64,000 nucleotides of DNA from Lachnospiraceae bacterium (lineage in GTDB: Bacteria; Bacillota; Clostridia; Lachnospirales; Lachnospiraceae). The notes beneath the pieces are model-generated. The model saw only the letters and a list, made by a program, of their open reading frames with translations. It searched no databases and had not been told where the DNA came from. Within the stretch, counting starts at the first letter, position 1. Each line of letters opens with the position of its first letter. The position numbers and the translations under genes were made by a program. Of this stretch, positions 34,465 to 48,515 are shown piece after piece. The stretch covers positions 39,952-103,951 of the forward strand of contig JAFRLH010000057.1 of the NCBI GenBank assembly GCA_017431345.1. The letters are read 5' to 3'.

Positions 34465-35745
34465 ATGAGTGTAAGTGTTGAAAAGTTAGAGGGAAATCTT
34501 GCCAAACTGACTGTGGAGATCGCAGCAGATGTTATCGATAAAGCCGAGCAGGCAGTCTATCTGAAAGAGAAGAACCGGATCCAGCTTCCCGGATTCAGAA
34601 AGGGCAAAGCGCCCCGCCATATGATCGAGAAACTGTATGGAAAGGGAATCTTCCTGGAGGACGCCATCAATGAGACCGTGCCCGGCGTCTATGAAGAAGC
34701 CGTTGAGGAAAGCGGACTGGAAGTCGTATCCCAGCCGCAGATCGAATATACACAGGTCGAGCCCGGAAAGCCCGTGATCTTTGTCGCTACCGTAGCCACA
34801 AAGCCGGAAGTCACTCTGGGCGAGTACAAAGGCCTTTCCGTAGAGAAACCGGAAGTTTCCGTGACGGAAGAAGAGATCGATGCGGAAGTAAAGAAAGAGC
34901 AGGAGAAGAACGCGACCCTCGTGAACGTCGAAGACCGTCCTGTTGCAGACGGCGATACCGTCCAGATCGATTATGACGGCTATGTCGACGGCATGCCTTT
35001 CGAAGGCGGCAAGGCGGAGAATCATGATCTCGTGATCGGTTCCCACAGCTTCATCGATACTTTCGAGGAGCAGCTGATCGGCGCCAACATCGGCGAGGAG
35101 AAGCAGATCAATGTGACCTTCCCCGAAGCCTATCATGCAAAGGAACTGGCCGGAAAGCCCGCACTCTTTGTCGTAAAGATCAAAGGCATCAAGAAGAACG
35201 AGCTTCCTGCGCTGGATGATGAGTTCGCCTCCGAAGTCTCCGAGTTCGAGACCATGGCTGAGTACCGTGAAAGTTTAAAGAAGACGCTTACTGAGCAGAA
35301 GGAAACACAGGCTAAGCGCGAGCTTGAAGATGCGCTGGTCATGGAAGCCGTAAAGAATGCTTCCATGGAGATCCCGGATCTCATGGTGGAAACACAGGCC
35401 AGGGATATGCTGAACCAGTTTGCCCAGAACCTGCAGTACCAGGGACTGAATATTGATCAGTACATGAGCTATACCGGATCCACCGCGGACGCCATGCTGG
35501 AGCAGTACAAGACGACTGCAAAGAGCAGGATCGAGAACAGCCTCGTGCTTGAAGCCATCGCGAAAGCAGAGAATATCGAAGCTACAGAAGAAGAGATCGA
35601 AAAAGAGATCGCCGATATGGCAGAGCGCTACGGCATGGAAATCGACAAGGTTAAAGAGTATGTCGATGATGCGCAGCGCACAGAGATCAAAGGCAGCATC
35701 GCCATCAGGAAAGCTGTCGATCTGCTTGTGGAGAACGCCAAATAA
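34465..35745 (+). CDS. tig: Trigger factor
   Basis: A 426-residue ribosome-associated chaperone. It has the ribosome-docking loop GFRKGKAPR (43-51), a central FKBP-type PPIase domain (about 155-240, with GDTVQIDYDGYVDG and FPEAYHAKELAGKPA) and helical C-terminal arms. Full length and standard. It begins the classic tig-clpP-clpX-lon-ysxC run. A degenerate paralogue lies at 6326. Confidence 0.98.
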   Translation: MSVSVEKLEGNLAKLTVEIAADVIDKAEQAVYLKEKNRIQLPGFRKGKAPRHMIEKLYGKGIFLEDAINETVPGVYEEAVEESGLEVVSQPQIEYTQVEPGKPVIFVATVATKPEVTLGEYKGLSVEKPEVSVTEEEIDAEVKKEQEKNATLVNVEDRPVADGDTVQIDYDGYVDGMPFEGGKAENHDLVIGSHSFIDTFEEQLIGANIGEEKQINVTFPEAYHAKELAGKPALFVVKIKGIKKNELPALDDEFASEVSEFETMAEYRESLKKTLTEQKETQAKRELEDALVMEAVKNASMEIPDLMVETQARDMLNQFAQNLQYQGLNIDQYMSYTGSTADAMLEQYKTTAKSRIENSLVLEAIAKAENIEATEEEIEKEIADMAERYGMEIDKVKEYVDDAQRTEIKGSIAIRKAVDLLVENAK

Positions 35746-35785
35746 TCAAACCGTTTAAAAACTCAGAAGCTGATACGTAAAAATG

Positions 35786-35819
35786 AACGGATATAGGCAC
35801 CGGAACGCCTATATCCGTT
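35786..35819 (+). terminator. Hairpin between tig and clpP
   Basis: AACGGATATAGGC (35786-35798) and GCCTATATCCGTT (35807-35819) form a perfect 13-base-pair stem with an 8-base loop. No T-run beyond TTT follows, so it may be an attenuator or an RNA-processing site rather than a full stop. It ends 25 bases before the clpP start. Confidence 0.6.
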
Positions 35820-35844
35820 TGGCATATACAGGAAGGAGACATTT

Positions 35845-36426
35845 ATGAGCCTGGTACCTTACGTTATAGAGTCCAGCAGCAGGGGCGAACGTTCCTATGA
35901 TATTTTTTCAAGACTCCTCAAAGAGAGGATCATTTTCCTGGGAGAAGAAGTGAACGACGTGACCGCGAGCCTTGTCGTGGCGCAGCTCCTTTTCCTGGAA
36001 TCGGAGGATCCCGCAAAGGATATCCAGCTGTATATCAACAGCCCCGGCGGTTCCGTTACGGCCGGCATGGCGATCTATGATACGATGAATTACGTCAAGT
36101 GCGATGTTTCCACGATCTGCATCGGCATGGCAGCCAGCATGGGTGCTTTCCTGCTTTCCAGCGGTGCGAAGGGGAAGCGGTTCGCCCTTCCGAACGCCGA
36201 AGTCATGATCCATCAGCCTTCGGGCGGCGCACAGGGACAGGCTACCGAGATCAGCATTGCTGCGGAGCATATCCTGAAGACAAAGAAAAAGCTCAATGAG
36301 ATCCTTGCGGATAACACAGGAAAACCGATCGAGATCATCGAAGCGGATACAGAGAGAGACAATTACATGACTGCTGAAGAAGCGAAGGAATACGGACTGA
36401 TTGACGCAGTCATTACAAAACGCTAA
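35845..36426 (+). CDS. clpP: ATP-dependent Clp protease proteolytic subunit
   Basis: A 193-residue serine peptidase with the triad Ser98 (GMAASMGAF), His123 (MIHQPSGG) and Asp172 (ERDN). It forms the barrel of the ClpXP protease; the partner ClpX starts 12 bases downstream. AAGGAG precedes the start. Confidence 0.98.
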   Translation: MSLVPYVIESSSRGERSYDIFSRLLKERIIFLGEEVNDVTASLVVAQLLFLESEDPAKDIQLYINSPGGSVTAGMAIYDTMNYVKCDVSTICIGMAASMGAFLLSSGAKGKRFALPNAEVMIHQPSGGAQGQATEISIAAEHILKTKKKLNEILADNTGKPIEIIEADTERDNYMTAEEAKEYGLIDAVITKR

Positions 36427-36438
36427 GGAGACAGATAT

Positions 36439-37734
36439 ATGGCGGGAAGATATGAAGAGCAGCGTTTCTGCGCATTCTGCGGAAAAAGCCAGATCCAGGT
36501 ACAGAAGCTCATCGCGGCAAATTTAAGGGATGTTTATATTTGTGATGAGTGTGTGGAACTCTGTGTGGAGCTTCTGGAAGAGGAGATGGAACAGGACGGC
36601 GCAATTACGCCCGATAAAGACGGCATTGAACTGAAGAAGCCGGCGGAGATCAAGGCTTTTCTGGATCAGTATGCCATCGGGCAGGAGGAAGCGAAGAAAG
36701 CCCTTTCCGTTGCGGTTTACAATCATTACAAGAGAGTTCTTGCCGGAGACAATTCCGATGTGGAACTGCAGAAGAGCAATATCCTGATGCTCGGACCTAC
36801 AGGCTGCGGAAAGACTTATCTGGCACAGACGATCGCGAAGCTCCTGAAGGTGCCGTTCGCGATTGCCGACGCAACAGCCCTTACCGAAGCCGGTTATGTA
36901 GGCGAAGACGTTGAAAATATCCTGCTGAAGCTGATTCAGGCAGCAGATTATGATATAAAAAAGGCCGAATACGGCATTATTTATCTGGATGAGATCGACA
37001 AGATCACGAAGAAATCGGAGAATGTGTCGATCACCAGGGATGTTTCCGGTGAAGGCGTGCAGCAGGCGCTCCTGAAGATCATCGAAGGTACGGTGGCATC
37101 CGTTCCGCCGCAGGGCGGCAGAAAGCATCCGCACCAGGAAATGTACCAGATTGACACCACGAACATCCTTTTCATCTGCGGCGGCGCCTTTGACGGTCTG
37201 GAGAAGATCGTGGAGAACCGTCTCGGATCGAATTCCATCGGTTTCGGTGCGGAAGTGCATGAAAAGACCGAGATCGGCGCAGGCGAGTATTTCAGGCAGG
37301 TCCTTCCCCAGGATCTCGTAAAATACGGGCTGATCCCGGAATTCGTCGGCAGGGTGCCGATGGTCGTGGCGTTGGAACAGCTGGACGAGGAAGCGCTCGT
37401 CCGTATTCTGACGGAACCGAAGAACGCCATCATCAAGCAGTACAAGAGACTGCTTGAACTGGACGGCGTGGAACTGAACTTTACGGATGACGCCGTAAAA
37501 GCCATTGCCAGAAAATCGTTTGAAAGAAAGACCGGTGCCAGAGGGCTCCGGGCGATCCTTGAAAAAGCCATGCTGAACCTGATGTATTCCATTCCTTCGG
37601 ATGAGACCGTCGGGAGCGTTCTGGTGACGGAAGACGTGATATACAATAACTCCGAGCCGGAGGTCACCCACAGGGATGTGGAGGTGCCCGGAACGGCAAG
37701 GATGAGAGCACACAAAAACGGCCTGCCTGCCTGA
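36439..37734 (+). CDS. clpX: Clp protease ATPase subunit ClpX
   Basis: A 431-residue AAA+ unfoldase. The N-terminal zinc domain has Cys11, Cys14, Cys35 and Cys38. Walker A is GPTGCGKT (about 118-125), Walker B is IIYLDEIDK, and the ClpP-docking loop is present in the [13 protein letters not shown] region. It feeds tagged or damaged proteins to ClpP. It lies in one operon with clpP and lon. Confidence 0.98.
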   Translation: MAGRYEEQRFCAFCGKSQIQVQKLIAANLRDVYICDECVELCVELLEEEMEQDGAITPDKDGIELKKPAEIKAFLDQYAIGQEEAKKALSVAVYNHYKRVLAGDNSDVELQKSNILMLGPTGCGKTYLAQTIAKLLKVPFAIADATALTEAGYVGEDVENILLKLIQAADYDIKKAEYGIIYLDEIDKITKKSENVSITRDVSGEGVQQALLKIIEGTVASVPPQGGRKHPHQEMYQIDTTNILFICGGAFDGLEKIVENRLGSNSIGFGAEVHEKTEIGAGEYFRQVLPQDLVKYGLIPEFVGRVPMVVALEQLDEEALVRILTEPKNAIIKQYKRLLELDGVELNFTDDAVKAIARKSFERKTGARGLRAILEKAMLNLMYSIPSDETVGSVLVTEDVIYNNSEPEVTHRDVEVPGTARMRAHKNGLPA

Positions 37735-37763
37735 CAGACAGGCTGCCAGGGTGGTGAAGCTGC

Positions 37764-40070
37764 ATGAAGATACCTGTAGTGCCATTAAAGGGGATCGTGA
37801 TCCTGCCCCGAATGCTGGCACATTTTGATATGATTAGAGAAAAATCGATCGCGGCCGTACAGGAAGCCATGATGCGCGACCAGAAAGTATTTCTGGTCAT
37901 GCAGCGCGACGAAACGGTCGAAGATCCCGGGCTTTCGGATCTATACACGATCGGAACAGTCGCGGAGATCAAACAGCTGATGCGCATGCCCGACGGCGTC
38001 ATCAGGGTCCTTGCCGAAGGCAGAGACCGTGCGGAGCTGCTTTATCTTGCGGACAATATGAATTTTCTGGAGGGGGAAGCGCATATCTGCCCTGCCGTGG
38101 AAGAGGAGATCTCGCCGGTCGAGCGTGAAGCGATGCTCCGGGCCATGAAGGACGCCATCCACGATTACGGGGAGGTGAACCAGCACTTTATGGAGACCGC
38201 TTCCCGCACGCTGCTGATGATCAATACCCTGCCGGAACTGATCGCCCAGCTGATGATCCGGTTCCCGGTGGATGCCCATAAACGCCAGAAGTTCCTGAGC
38301 ATGGAGACGCTGAACATGCAGTACTCCCTGCTGATGCAGGTGCTTGCGCAGGAGACCGACATTGGTCGGATCCGCAGCGACATCCAGGAAAAAGTTCAGG
38401 AAAGGCTGAACAAGAACCAGCGTGAATACATGCTGCGCGAGCAGATCAAGACGATCCGGGAGGAACTCGGAGACGATGATATCGATTCCGAGATCGATGA
38501 ATTCCTCGCGCAGACGGAAGCGCTGGAAGCTTCCGAAGAGATCAAAGAGGCGATCCGGAAAGAGATCAAACGGTTCCGGTCCATGCCGCCGGCAAATGCA
38601 GAAGGCACTGTTTCAAGAACTTATATCGAGAACCTTCTGACCATGCCGTGGGATAAAGCGGCGCCGGAGAATGTTGATATAAAAGCCGCGGAAAAGATCC
38701 TGAATGCGGATCACTACGGCCTGGAGAAGGTCAAGGAGCGCATCCTGGATTATCTGGCGGTCAGAGAATATTCCGGCAATCATGAGGGGTCCATCCTTTG
38801 TCTGGTGGGACCGCCCGGAACAGGAAAGACTTCCGTCGCGATCTCTGTTGCCAGAGCGCTGAACAAAAAATACGTCAGAGTATGCCTTGGCGGCGTGCAT
38901 GACGAAGCGGAAATCAGGGGCCACAGAAGGACGTACATCGGAGCCATGCCCGGCCGGATCGCTGCAGGCATGAAGCAGGCAGGCGTATGCAATCCGCTGA
39001 TGCTTCTGGACGAGATCGACAAGGTAAGCAGTGATTACAAGGGAGATACGGGTTCCGCACTGCTGGAAGTCCTGGATCCTGAACAGAATAAAAGATTTAC
39101 GGATCATTACATTGAACTGCCGATGGATCTCTCCCATGTGCTGTTCATTGCTACCGCGAATACCATGCAGACGATTCCCCGTCCGCTGCTTGACAGAATG
39201 GAAATCATCGAGATCGGCAGCTACACCGAGAATGAGAAGCTGCACATCGCGAAAGAGCATCTGATCAGGAAGCAGCGAAAAAAGAACGGCCTGACCGGAA
39301 AGCAGCTCAGCTTTACCGAAGGCGCCCTTAAGAAGATCATTCATTCCTATACAAGGGAAGCAGGCGTCAGGCAATTGGAGCGCGAGATCGGAGAGATCTG
39401 CCGGAAGGCTGCCAGGAAATTCCTGACGGATGAAGGCATGAAGCCCCTGCGCATCAAAGAAAGCGACCTGAAGGAATATCTCGGAATCGAGAAAGTCCAT
39501 TATGATATGGCTGCCGAACAGGATGATGTCGGCATTGTCCGCGGACTTGCGTGGACCAGTGTCGGCGGCGATACACTCGAGGTGGAAGTCAATATCATGC
39601 CCGGCAAGGGCAAGATCCATCTGACAGGCCAAATGGGAGATGTAATGAAGGAATCCGCGCAGGCGGGCCTGAGTTACATCCGATCCGTAGCGGATCAGTA
39701 TCATGTCGCGGGAGATTATTTCGAAGAGCATGATATCCATATCCATATTCCGGAAGGCGCAGTGCCGAAGGACGGCCCTTCCGCGGGCATTACCATGACC
39801 ACCGGCATGCTTTCCGCTATCACGCTCAAGAAGGTAAGAGCGGATCTTGCCATGACGGGCGAAGTGACGCTGAGAGGCCGTGTGCTTCCGATCGGCGGGC
39901 TGAAGGAAAAGCTGCTGGCCGCGAAGCAGGCGGGCATCCGTCAGGTGCTTGTGCCGGAGAAGAACCGCCCGGATGTCGCGGAACTTTCTTCGGAGATCAC
40001 GGACGGGCTCCGGATCACCTATGTCTCACAGATGGACGAAGTCATTGAAAATGCTTTTTCGGAGGCGTAA
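37764..40070 (+). CDS. lon: Lon ATP-dependent protease
   Basis: A 768-residue LonA: N-terminal substrate domain, coiled region, AAA+ module ([16 protein letters not shown]) and C-terminal protease with the Ser673-Lys716 dyad (DGPSAG, GGLKEK). The spacing equals that of the E. coli enzyme. It is soluble and removes damaged and regulatory proteins. ysxC starts two bases after the stop. Confidence 0.98.
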   Translation: MKIPVVPLKGIVILPRMLAHFDMIREKSIAAVQEAMMRDQKVFLVMQRDETVEDPGLSDLYTIGTVAEIKQLMRMPDGVIRVLAEGRDRAELLYLADNMNFLEGEAHICPAVEEEISPVEREAMLRAMKDAIHDYGEVNQHFMETASRTLLMINTLPELIAQLMIRFPVDAHKRQKFLSMETLNMQYSLLMQVLAQETDIGRIRSDIQEKVQERLNKNQREYMLREQIKTIREELGDDDIDSEIDEFLAQTEALEASEEIKEAIRKEIKRFRSMPPANAEGTVSRTYIENLLTMPWDKAAPENVDIKAAEKILNADHYGLEKVKERILDYLAVREYSGNHEGSILCLVGPPGTGKTSVAISVARALNKKYVRVCLGGVHDEAEIRGHRRTYIGAMPGRIAAGMKQAGVCNPLMLLDEIDKVSSDYKGDTGSALLEVLDPEQNKRFTDHYIELPMDLSHVLFIATANTMQTIPRPLLDRMEIIEIGSYTENEKLHIAKEHLIRKQRKKNGLTGKQLSFTEGALKKIIHSYTREAGVRQLEREIGEICRKAARKFLTDEGMKPLRIKESDLKEYLGIEKVHYDMAAEQDDVGIVRGLAWTSVGGDTLEVEVNIMPGKGKIHLTGQMGDVMKESAQAGLSYIRSVADQYHVAGDYFEEHDIHIHIPEGAVPKDGPSAGITMTTGMLSAITLKKVRADLAMTGEVTLRGRVLPIGGLKEKLLAAKQAGIRQVLVPEKNRPDVAELSSEITDGLRITYVSQMDEVIENAFSEA

Positions 40071-40072
40071 GG

Positions 40073-40675
40073 ATGGTAATAAGATCTGCGGAGCTTGAGA
40101 CCGTCTGCGGCGTTACCAGCAAACTGCCGGATAATCTCCTGCCGGAGTTCGCTTTTTCGGGAAAATCAAACGTCGGGAAGTCATCGCTCATCAACGCGCT
40201 GATGAACAGGAAGTCCCTCGCCAGGACTTCTGCCCAGCCCGGAAAGACGCAGACGATCAACTACTACAATATCAACAAGGCATTTTACCTGGTCGATCTT
40301 CCGGGATACGGCTTCGCGAAGGTCCCGGAATCCGAGAAGGTGAAATGGGGAAAGATGATAGAAGGATATCTGAAGAGCTCAAAGCAGCTGAAGCAGATAT
40401 TCCTGCTCATCGATATCAGGCATGAACCCGGAAAGAACGACGTCACGATGTATGACTGGATCGTGCATCAGGGATATGAACCGGTGATCATTGCCACAAA
40501 AGCCGACAAGATCAAACCGAGACAGATCCCGGTGCAGGTAAAGCTGATCCGGAATACGCTCGGGATGAAGGCGGACGGCGTGATCATCCCGTTCTCTTCC
40601 CTGACGAAGAGCGGCCGGGACGAGATCTATGCCGTCATGGAAAACTATATGCCGGGTATTTTACCGGAAACATAA
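40073..40675 (+). CDS. ysxC: Ribosome-biogenesis GTPase YsxC/EngB
   Basis: A 200-residue TrmE-Era-EngA-like GTPase needed for large-subunit assembly. G1 is GKSNVGKSS, G3 is DLPGYG, and G4 is TKADK. It is typically downstream of lon in Firmicutes, as here, and translationally linked by a two-base gap. Confidence 0.97.
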   Translation: MVIRSAELETVCGVTSKLPDNLLPEFAFSGKSNVGKSSLINALMNRKSLARTSAQPGKTQTINYYNINKAFYLVDLPGYGFAKVPESEKVKWGKMIEGYLKSSKQLKQIFLLIDIRHEPGKNDVTMYDWIVHQGYEPVIIATKADKIKPRQIPVQVKLIRNTLGMKADGVIIPFSSLTKSGRDEIYAVMENYMPGILPET

Positions 40676-40681
40676 GTTAAC

Positions 40682-40733
40682 TTGTCATTCAGACGACGGC
40701 CTTGCCGGAGGAAGAATCCACCGCCGTTCGTCT
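40682..40733. repeat. Dispersed TGTCATCC-type repeat, copy 4 (diverged)
   Basis: TTGTCATTC at 40682 followed by GCCGGAGGAAGAATCC resembles the TGTCATCC...GGAGGA...GGATCC layout of the other copies. AGACGACGGC (40691-40700) can pair imperfectly with GCCGTTCGTCT (40723-40733). It lies between ysxC and asnS. Confidence 0.4.
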
Positions 40734-40786
40734 TCGGTCTTTGCAGGACCGCCTGCGCTGCAGGGAAAAGACAGAAAGGGCATATT

Positions 40787-42181
<1,395 letters not shown>

Positions 42182-42188
42182 TCAAAAG

Positions 42189-42228
42189 ACCGCGCCGGAT
42201 CCGGGGAAAGCTTTCCGGAAGGCGCGGT
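42189..42228 (+). terminator. Hairpin after asnS
   Basis: ACCGCGCC (42189-42196) pairs with GGCGCGGT (42221-42228), with further pairing of the inner CCGG/GGAAAGCTTTCC segment. No good T-run follows, so it may end transcription only in part. Confidence 0.5.
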
Positions 42229-42276
42229 TCTGACGTTTGACAATAAAAGTCCCGGTTGTGAAAGGAGGAATGAACA

Positions 42277-44469
42277 ATGCGTGACATGAAGGCTGTACTT
42301 GTAGTGATCGCGACAATAGGCGTTATCATTGCCGCGGCTGTTGCGGGAGTAACACTCCTGGGAGGCGGGAAAAAAGATAAAACGGAACCGACCATGTCGG
42401 GCGATCTTGATGAAACGGAAAAAACGAACGAAAAAGCGGTTTCCGTGGATCCGTTTGACGGGCTGGAAGTGACTTTCAGCGGAATTTCTCCGAATGCGGT
42501 CATGAACAATATTGACCGGAAGACAAAGGAAGGCGCGTGGGTCAGTTATACCTGCAAGCCTTCGGATGGCCTTGTCCTGGGACAGAAAGTGACTGTAACA
42601 GCCTCTCTTCAGGATACGGTGAACTACAGGCTGAAGAACAAAGAACAGGTCTATACGGTGGAGGGCGTGGACGCCTATATCACCCGGCTTTCCGATGTGA
42701 CCGGAGACGTGATCAAAAAGATGCGGGAGAAGGCCGAGGCGGAATTTACGGATCATACCGTTTCCCGGTGGCCTTCCGGAGCAAAGCTGGAAGGCATGTC
42801 GTACTGCGGGATGTATTTCCTGACGCCGAAGGATCCGGCTTCGGTCAGGGATCAGAACAGAGCTACCCTGGTCTATAAGGTCGATATACAGTCTGACCGG
42901 AAGATCAGCTGCTATACTTATACGACTTTCTTCGATCTGATCAAAAAGACGGACGGGAGCATTGCCTTTGATATCAACCGATACGAGGTTCCTCAGGCCG
43001 GCAGCAGCGGGGATGATCAGATCAGTGCAGACGGGATCAGGATGGCAGGATATACGGATCCGGAAAGGCTGAAAAAGACGTGCGTGACAGATCAAAGCGG
43101 TTATTACCGCTGTGAATCCAGTGTCGCAAAGCTCGACAGCCTGACGATACCGGAGGATGCTTCGGAAACGGAAACGGCTGAAACGACAGCAGAGGAAACC
43201 GCTGAGGAAAAGGATACCGAAGAAACAGCCGTCCCTGATACGACGGAAGAGGGCGTCGATGATGTTGTGGAAACGGACGGGGAGGAATCCGATGACGCCG
43301 CAGAGACGGAGGAAGAGGGTGCCGATGACGTTGTGGAGACGGATACAGAAGAGCCTGAAGTCACCACTAAGGCTCCTGAAACGACCACAAAAGCACCCGA
43401 GACCACCACAATGGCACCGGAAACGACCACAGAAGCGCCTGAGACCACCACAATGGCGCCGGAAACGACCACAGAAGCACCTGAGACCACCACAATGGCG
43501 CCGGAAACGACCACGGAAGCGCCTGAGACAACCACAATGGCACCGGAAACGACCACAGAAGCGCCTGAGACCACCACAATGGCACCGGAAACAACCACAG
43601 AAGCGCCTGAGATCACCACTGATGAGGGTGATACAGAGGAAATCCCTGCTGTGATCGGAACAGACGAGACCGGAACAACGGCAGAGGAGCCGGATGAAGA
43701 AGACGTGGAAGAGCCGGATGAGGAAGACGTGGAAGAACCGGATGAAGAAGATGGTGAAGAGCCGGATGGACTGACAGGATATGATAAAGTACTGGATGAT
43801 TACCGGAAAGCACTGAACGGCGATGTGCAGGATTCTTTCCGCGGGCTTCCGGACGTTCAGACAGATCCGGCGAAGACATTCTTCTATGCATTCTATGATC
43901 TGAACGGGGACGGCCAGGACGAGCTCATTGTCACCAACAGACTGCTGCTCCGGGAACCGGAGGAGGAAGCTGTGGAAGAACCGGACGAGGAAGAAGCAGA
44001 AGAGCCGGACGAGGATGTCGTGGAAGAGCCGGATGAAGAAACGCCGGAAGACGCAGAAGACGAAGAAGAGGAAGAAGAGGAAATTGCGGAAGAACCGGAG
44101 GAGGATGAGGAACCTGAAGCGAAGGAACCGCGTGAGTGGGATCCGATGACGGCATCTGATCCTGCTGAGGTAAGACCGGACGAGCTCCATGTCCTGACGA
44201 TGGAAATGCCGGATTCCGGAGAAGAAGAGGAGGAGCTTCTCACACAGGCCAGAGAACTGATCTGCGATACGGAGGACGAACATTATACGATCCTTTCCGA
44301 TCATACGATCAGATGTTCACAGGCCGGCACAGATGCGCAGTACTATGCAGTGGATGAATTCGGCGGGCTGGATGAGCTGTCTTCAGATCCTGAAGCATTG
44401 TCGTCACTGAAGGAACTTTACTTTGACAGCTCGATCTGGAAGCCGGTGCTGACCCCGGACGGAGAGTAG
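42277..44469 (+). CDS. Membrane-anchored acidic repeat protein
   Basis: A 730-residue protein of unknown function. One N-terminal membrane helix (about 5-29) is followed by a folded extracellular domain to about residue 285, an acidic stretch, twelve APETTT-type heptads (366-449), and EEPDEED repeats. A second domain starts at GYDKVLDDYRKALNG. Its Ca-binding-like loop DLNGDGQDEL is followed by a long Glu/Asp/Pro insert before the domain resumes near EWDPM. The Thr-rich repeats suggest a surface stalk. The gene has AGGAGG before its start and stands alone between asnS and ftsH. Confidence 0.75.
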   Translation: MRDMKAVLVVIATIGVIIAAAVAGVTLLGGGKKDKTEPTMSGDLDETEKTNEKAVSVDPFDGLEVTFSGISPNAVMNNIDRKTKEGAWVSYTCKPSDGLVLGQKVTVTASLQDTVNYRLKNKEQVYTVEGVDAYITRLSDVTGDVIKKMREKAEAEFTDHTVSRWPSGAKLEGMSYCGMYFLTPKDPASVRDQNRATLVYKVDIQSDRKISCYTYTTFFDLIKKTDGSIAFDINRYEVPQAGSSGDDQISADGIRMAGYTDPERLKKTCVTDQSGYYRCESSVAKLDSLTIPEDASETETAETTAEETAEEKDTEETAVPDTTEEGVDDVVETDGEESDDAAETEEEGADDVVETDTEEPEVTTKAPETTTKAPETTTMAPETTTEAPETTTMAPETTTEAPETTTMAPETTTEAPETTTMAPETTTEAPETTTMAPETTTEAPEITTDEGDTEEIPAVIGTDETGTTAEEPDEEDVEEPDEEDVEEPDEEDGEEPDGLTGYDKVLDDYRKALNGDVQDSFRGLPDVQTDPAKTFFYAFYDLNGDGQDELIVTNRLLLREPEEEAVEEPDEEEAEEPDEDVVEEPDEETPEDAEDEEEEEEEIAEEPEEDEEPEAKEPREWDPMTASDPAEVRPDELHVLTMEMPDSGEEEEELLTQARELICDTEDEHYTILSDHTIRCSQAGTDAQYYAVDEFGGLDELSSDPEALSSLKELYFDSSIWKPVLTPDGE
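43372..43623 (+). repeat. Twelve 21-base tandem repeats (APETTTx heptads)
   Basis: Twelve in-frame 21-base units encode APETTT followed by K, M or E (last unit APEITTD). Most alternate M and E, giving a 42-base higher-order unit. Near-identity at DNA level points to recent expansion and probable length variation between strains. Confidence 0.92.
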
Positions 44470-44534
44470 GTATTATTGCCGGCACAGCAGCCGTTCTGTT
44501 CACAATATTGTCACTATTCTTTTTAATATTTTTA

Positions 44535-44563
44535 TTGATTTTCATGATATTCTTCCTTATACT
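44535..44563 (+). promoter_or_regulatory. Promoter of ftsH
   Basis: TTGATT (44535-44540) and TATACT (44558-44563) are separated by 17 bases, about 35 bases before the ftsH start. Confidence 0.65.
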
Positions 44564-44596
44564 TTAAGCAATATCCTTGAAACGGAGATTACATAA

Positions 44597-46699
<2,103 letters not shown>

Positions 46700-46771
46700 T
46701 ACAGGCGGTTTTACTGAAACTGAGTTATTACTGTAAAGAATACTATAAAACTACGGAAGAGGAACAAAACA

Positions 46772-48055
46772 ATGAGCGATTACAGGATCAATACCAAATG
46801 TGTCCAGTCAGGTTACAGGCCCGGCAACGGCGAGCCCAGACAGGTGCCGATCATCCAGTCCACCACCTTCAAATATGATACCGGTGAGGAGATGGGCAAG
46901 CTCTTTGATCTGGAAGCACCGGGATATTTCTACACCAGACTGCAGAATCCCACGAATGACTATGTCGCAGCAAAGATCGCCGATATGGAAGGCGGTACGG
47001 CAGGCATGCTGACCTCCTCGGGACAGGCTGCGAACTTCTTCGCCCTGTTCAACATCTGCGAATCCGGCAGCCATATTGTCTCCAGCTCTGCGATTTACGG
47101 CGGAACATTCAATCTCATTTCCGTGACAATGGCAAAAATGGGAATCACAGTCACATTTGTATCTCCTGACTGCTCTGAGGAAGAGCTCGACGCTGCTTTC
47201 CAGGAGAATACCAGGGCGGTATTCGGCGAGACGATTGCCAATCCCGCGCTCACGGTGCTGGATATCGAAAAGTTCGCGAAAGCTGCGCATAAGCACGGCG
47301 TGCCGCTCATCGTTGACAATACGTTCCCGACGCCGGTCCATTGCCGCCCGATCGAGTGGGGCGCAGACATTGTCACGCATTCCACCACGAAGTACATGGA
47401 CGGTCACGGCGCCGGCGTAGGCGGTGCGATCGTGGATTCCGGAAAATTCGACTGGATGGCGCACGCGGACAAGTTCCCAGGACTGACCACACCCGATGAA
47501 TCTTATCACGGCATCACATACGCTGAAAAATTCGGACTTGGCGGCGCATTTATCACAAAGTGCACCGCACAGCTGATGAGAGATTTCGGAAGCATCCAGT
47601 CTCCGCAGAACGCATTCCTGCTGAACATGGGCCTGGAATCCCTTCATGTGAGAATGCCCAGACACGTGGAAAATGCCCAGGCTGTCGCGGAATACCTGCA
47701 GGCGCATCCGAAGGTGTCTTCCGTGACTTATTCCGGACTGCCGGGAGATAAGTACTATGAGATCGCTCAGAAGTACATGCCCGACGGCGGCTGCGGCGTT
47801 GTCTGCTTTGAACTGAAGGGCGGAAGGGAAGCTGCCGGAAAGTTCATGAACAGCCTGCGCCTGGCAGCGATCGAGACACATGTGGCAGATGCCCGTACAT
47901 GCTGCCTGAATCCCGCGACCACGACGCACAGACAGCTGTCGGAAGAGCAGCTGGAGGCGGCAGGCGTGCCGGCCGGCCTTGTGCGCATGTCCTGCGGCCT
48001 GGAAGATAAAGACGATCTGATCGATGATATCAGACAGGCGCTGGAACAGATCTGA
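46772..48055 (+). CDS. metY: O-acetylhomoserine sulfhydrylase (PLP enzyme)
   Basis: A 427-residue trans-sulfuration-family PLP enzyme. The PLP lysine is Lys207 in HSTTKYMDGHG; SSGQAANF binds the cofactor phosphate, and VDNTF holds the Asp that contacts the pyridine nitrogen. Length and the GHGAGVGGAIV pattern fit O-acetylhomoserine aminocarboxypropyltransferase, which makes homocysteine from sulfide. Methionine gamma-lyase or cystathionine enzymes are less likely by length. It is a single gene closed by a strong terminator. Confidence 0.92.
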   Translation: MSDYRINTKCVQSGYRPGNGEPRQVPIIQSTTFKYDTGEEMGKLFDLEAPGYFYTRLQNPTNDYVAAKIADMEGGTAGMLTSSGQAANFFALFNICESGSHIVSSSAIYGGTFNLISVTMAKMGITVTFVSPDCSEEELDAAFQENTRAVFGETIANPALTVLDIEKFAKAAHKHGVPLIVDNTFPTPVHCRPIEWGADIVTHSTTKYMDGHGAGVGGAIVDSGKFDWMAHADKFPGLTTPDESYHGITYAEKFGLGGAFITKCTAQLMRDFGSIQSPQNAFLLNMGLESLHVRMPRHVENAQAVAEYLQAHPKVSSVTYSGLPGDKYYEIAQKYMPDGGCGVVCFELKGGREAAGKFMNSLRLAAIETHVADARTCCLNPATTTHRQLSEEQLEAAGVPAGLVRMSCGLEDKDDLIDDIRQALEQI

Positions 48056-48072
48056 AGAACGAACAGAATAAG

Positions 48073-48098
48073 ACCGCCGGTCCGGACCGGCGGTTTTT
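48073..48098 (+). terminator. Rho-independent terminator after metY
   Basis: Bases 48073-48094 form a perfect palindrome on ACCGCCGGTCC, followed by a T-run to 48098. Confidence 0.92.
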
Positions 48099-48179
48099 TG
48101 CTGCTATTATGATGACTTTTCTGAGGATCAATGATAGAATAAACAAAGATCTGCTTAAAAAAGCGCGGAGGATTGCAGG

Positions 48180-48497
48180 ATGATAGATAAAAAAGGATTT
48201 CTGCCGTTCGGATTCCTGAAGGCGGGCGGTGTGCAGTCCGGCGATCATAAGGGGATGCGTTACCGGATGATCCGGAAAAAAGGCGGCGAAGGAGAAGAGG
48301 ATCAGCTTCTTGCCTGGGTCTGGCAGGAGCCTTTTGCCTTTGATGCCACCCCGGATGAGGAAAAGACTATGAAAGCGTTCCCGTTCACGGAAGAGGGAAG
48401 GGAAGCGGCGATCGAATGGATCCGGACGCAGTATGAGGAACGGAAAGAAAAATGGGAAAGCGCTCCGTCGCTGTTGGATGCATTTATGATGAAATAG
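48180..48497 (+). CDS. Small uncharacterised protein
   Basis: A 105-residue soluble protein I cannot assign with certainty. It has an N-terminal GFLPFGFLKAGG segment, HKGMRYRMIRKK, WVWQEPFAFDATP and a helical C-terminal half ending EWIRTQYEERKEKWE. The layout resembles short conserved clostridial proteins sometimes labelled acetyltransferase-like, but no acetyl-CoA motif is visible. The ribosome site is GCGGAGGATTGCAGG, and the next gene starts 18 bases after its stop. Confidence 0.65.
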   Translation: MIDKKGFLPFGFLKAGGVQSGDHKGMRYRMIRKKGGEGEEDQLLAWVWQEPFAFDATPDEEKTMKAFPFTEEGREAAIEWIRTQYEERKEKWESAPSLLDAFMMK

Positions 48498-48515
48498 GAA
48501 CGAAGGGAAAAAGGA

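Noticed and set aside
43372-43623. CRISPR-like array
   Set aside because: The repeats are contiguous, in frame, 21 bases long and have no spacers; they encode protein heptads.
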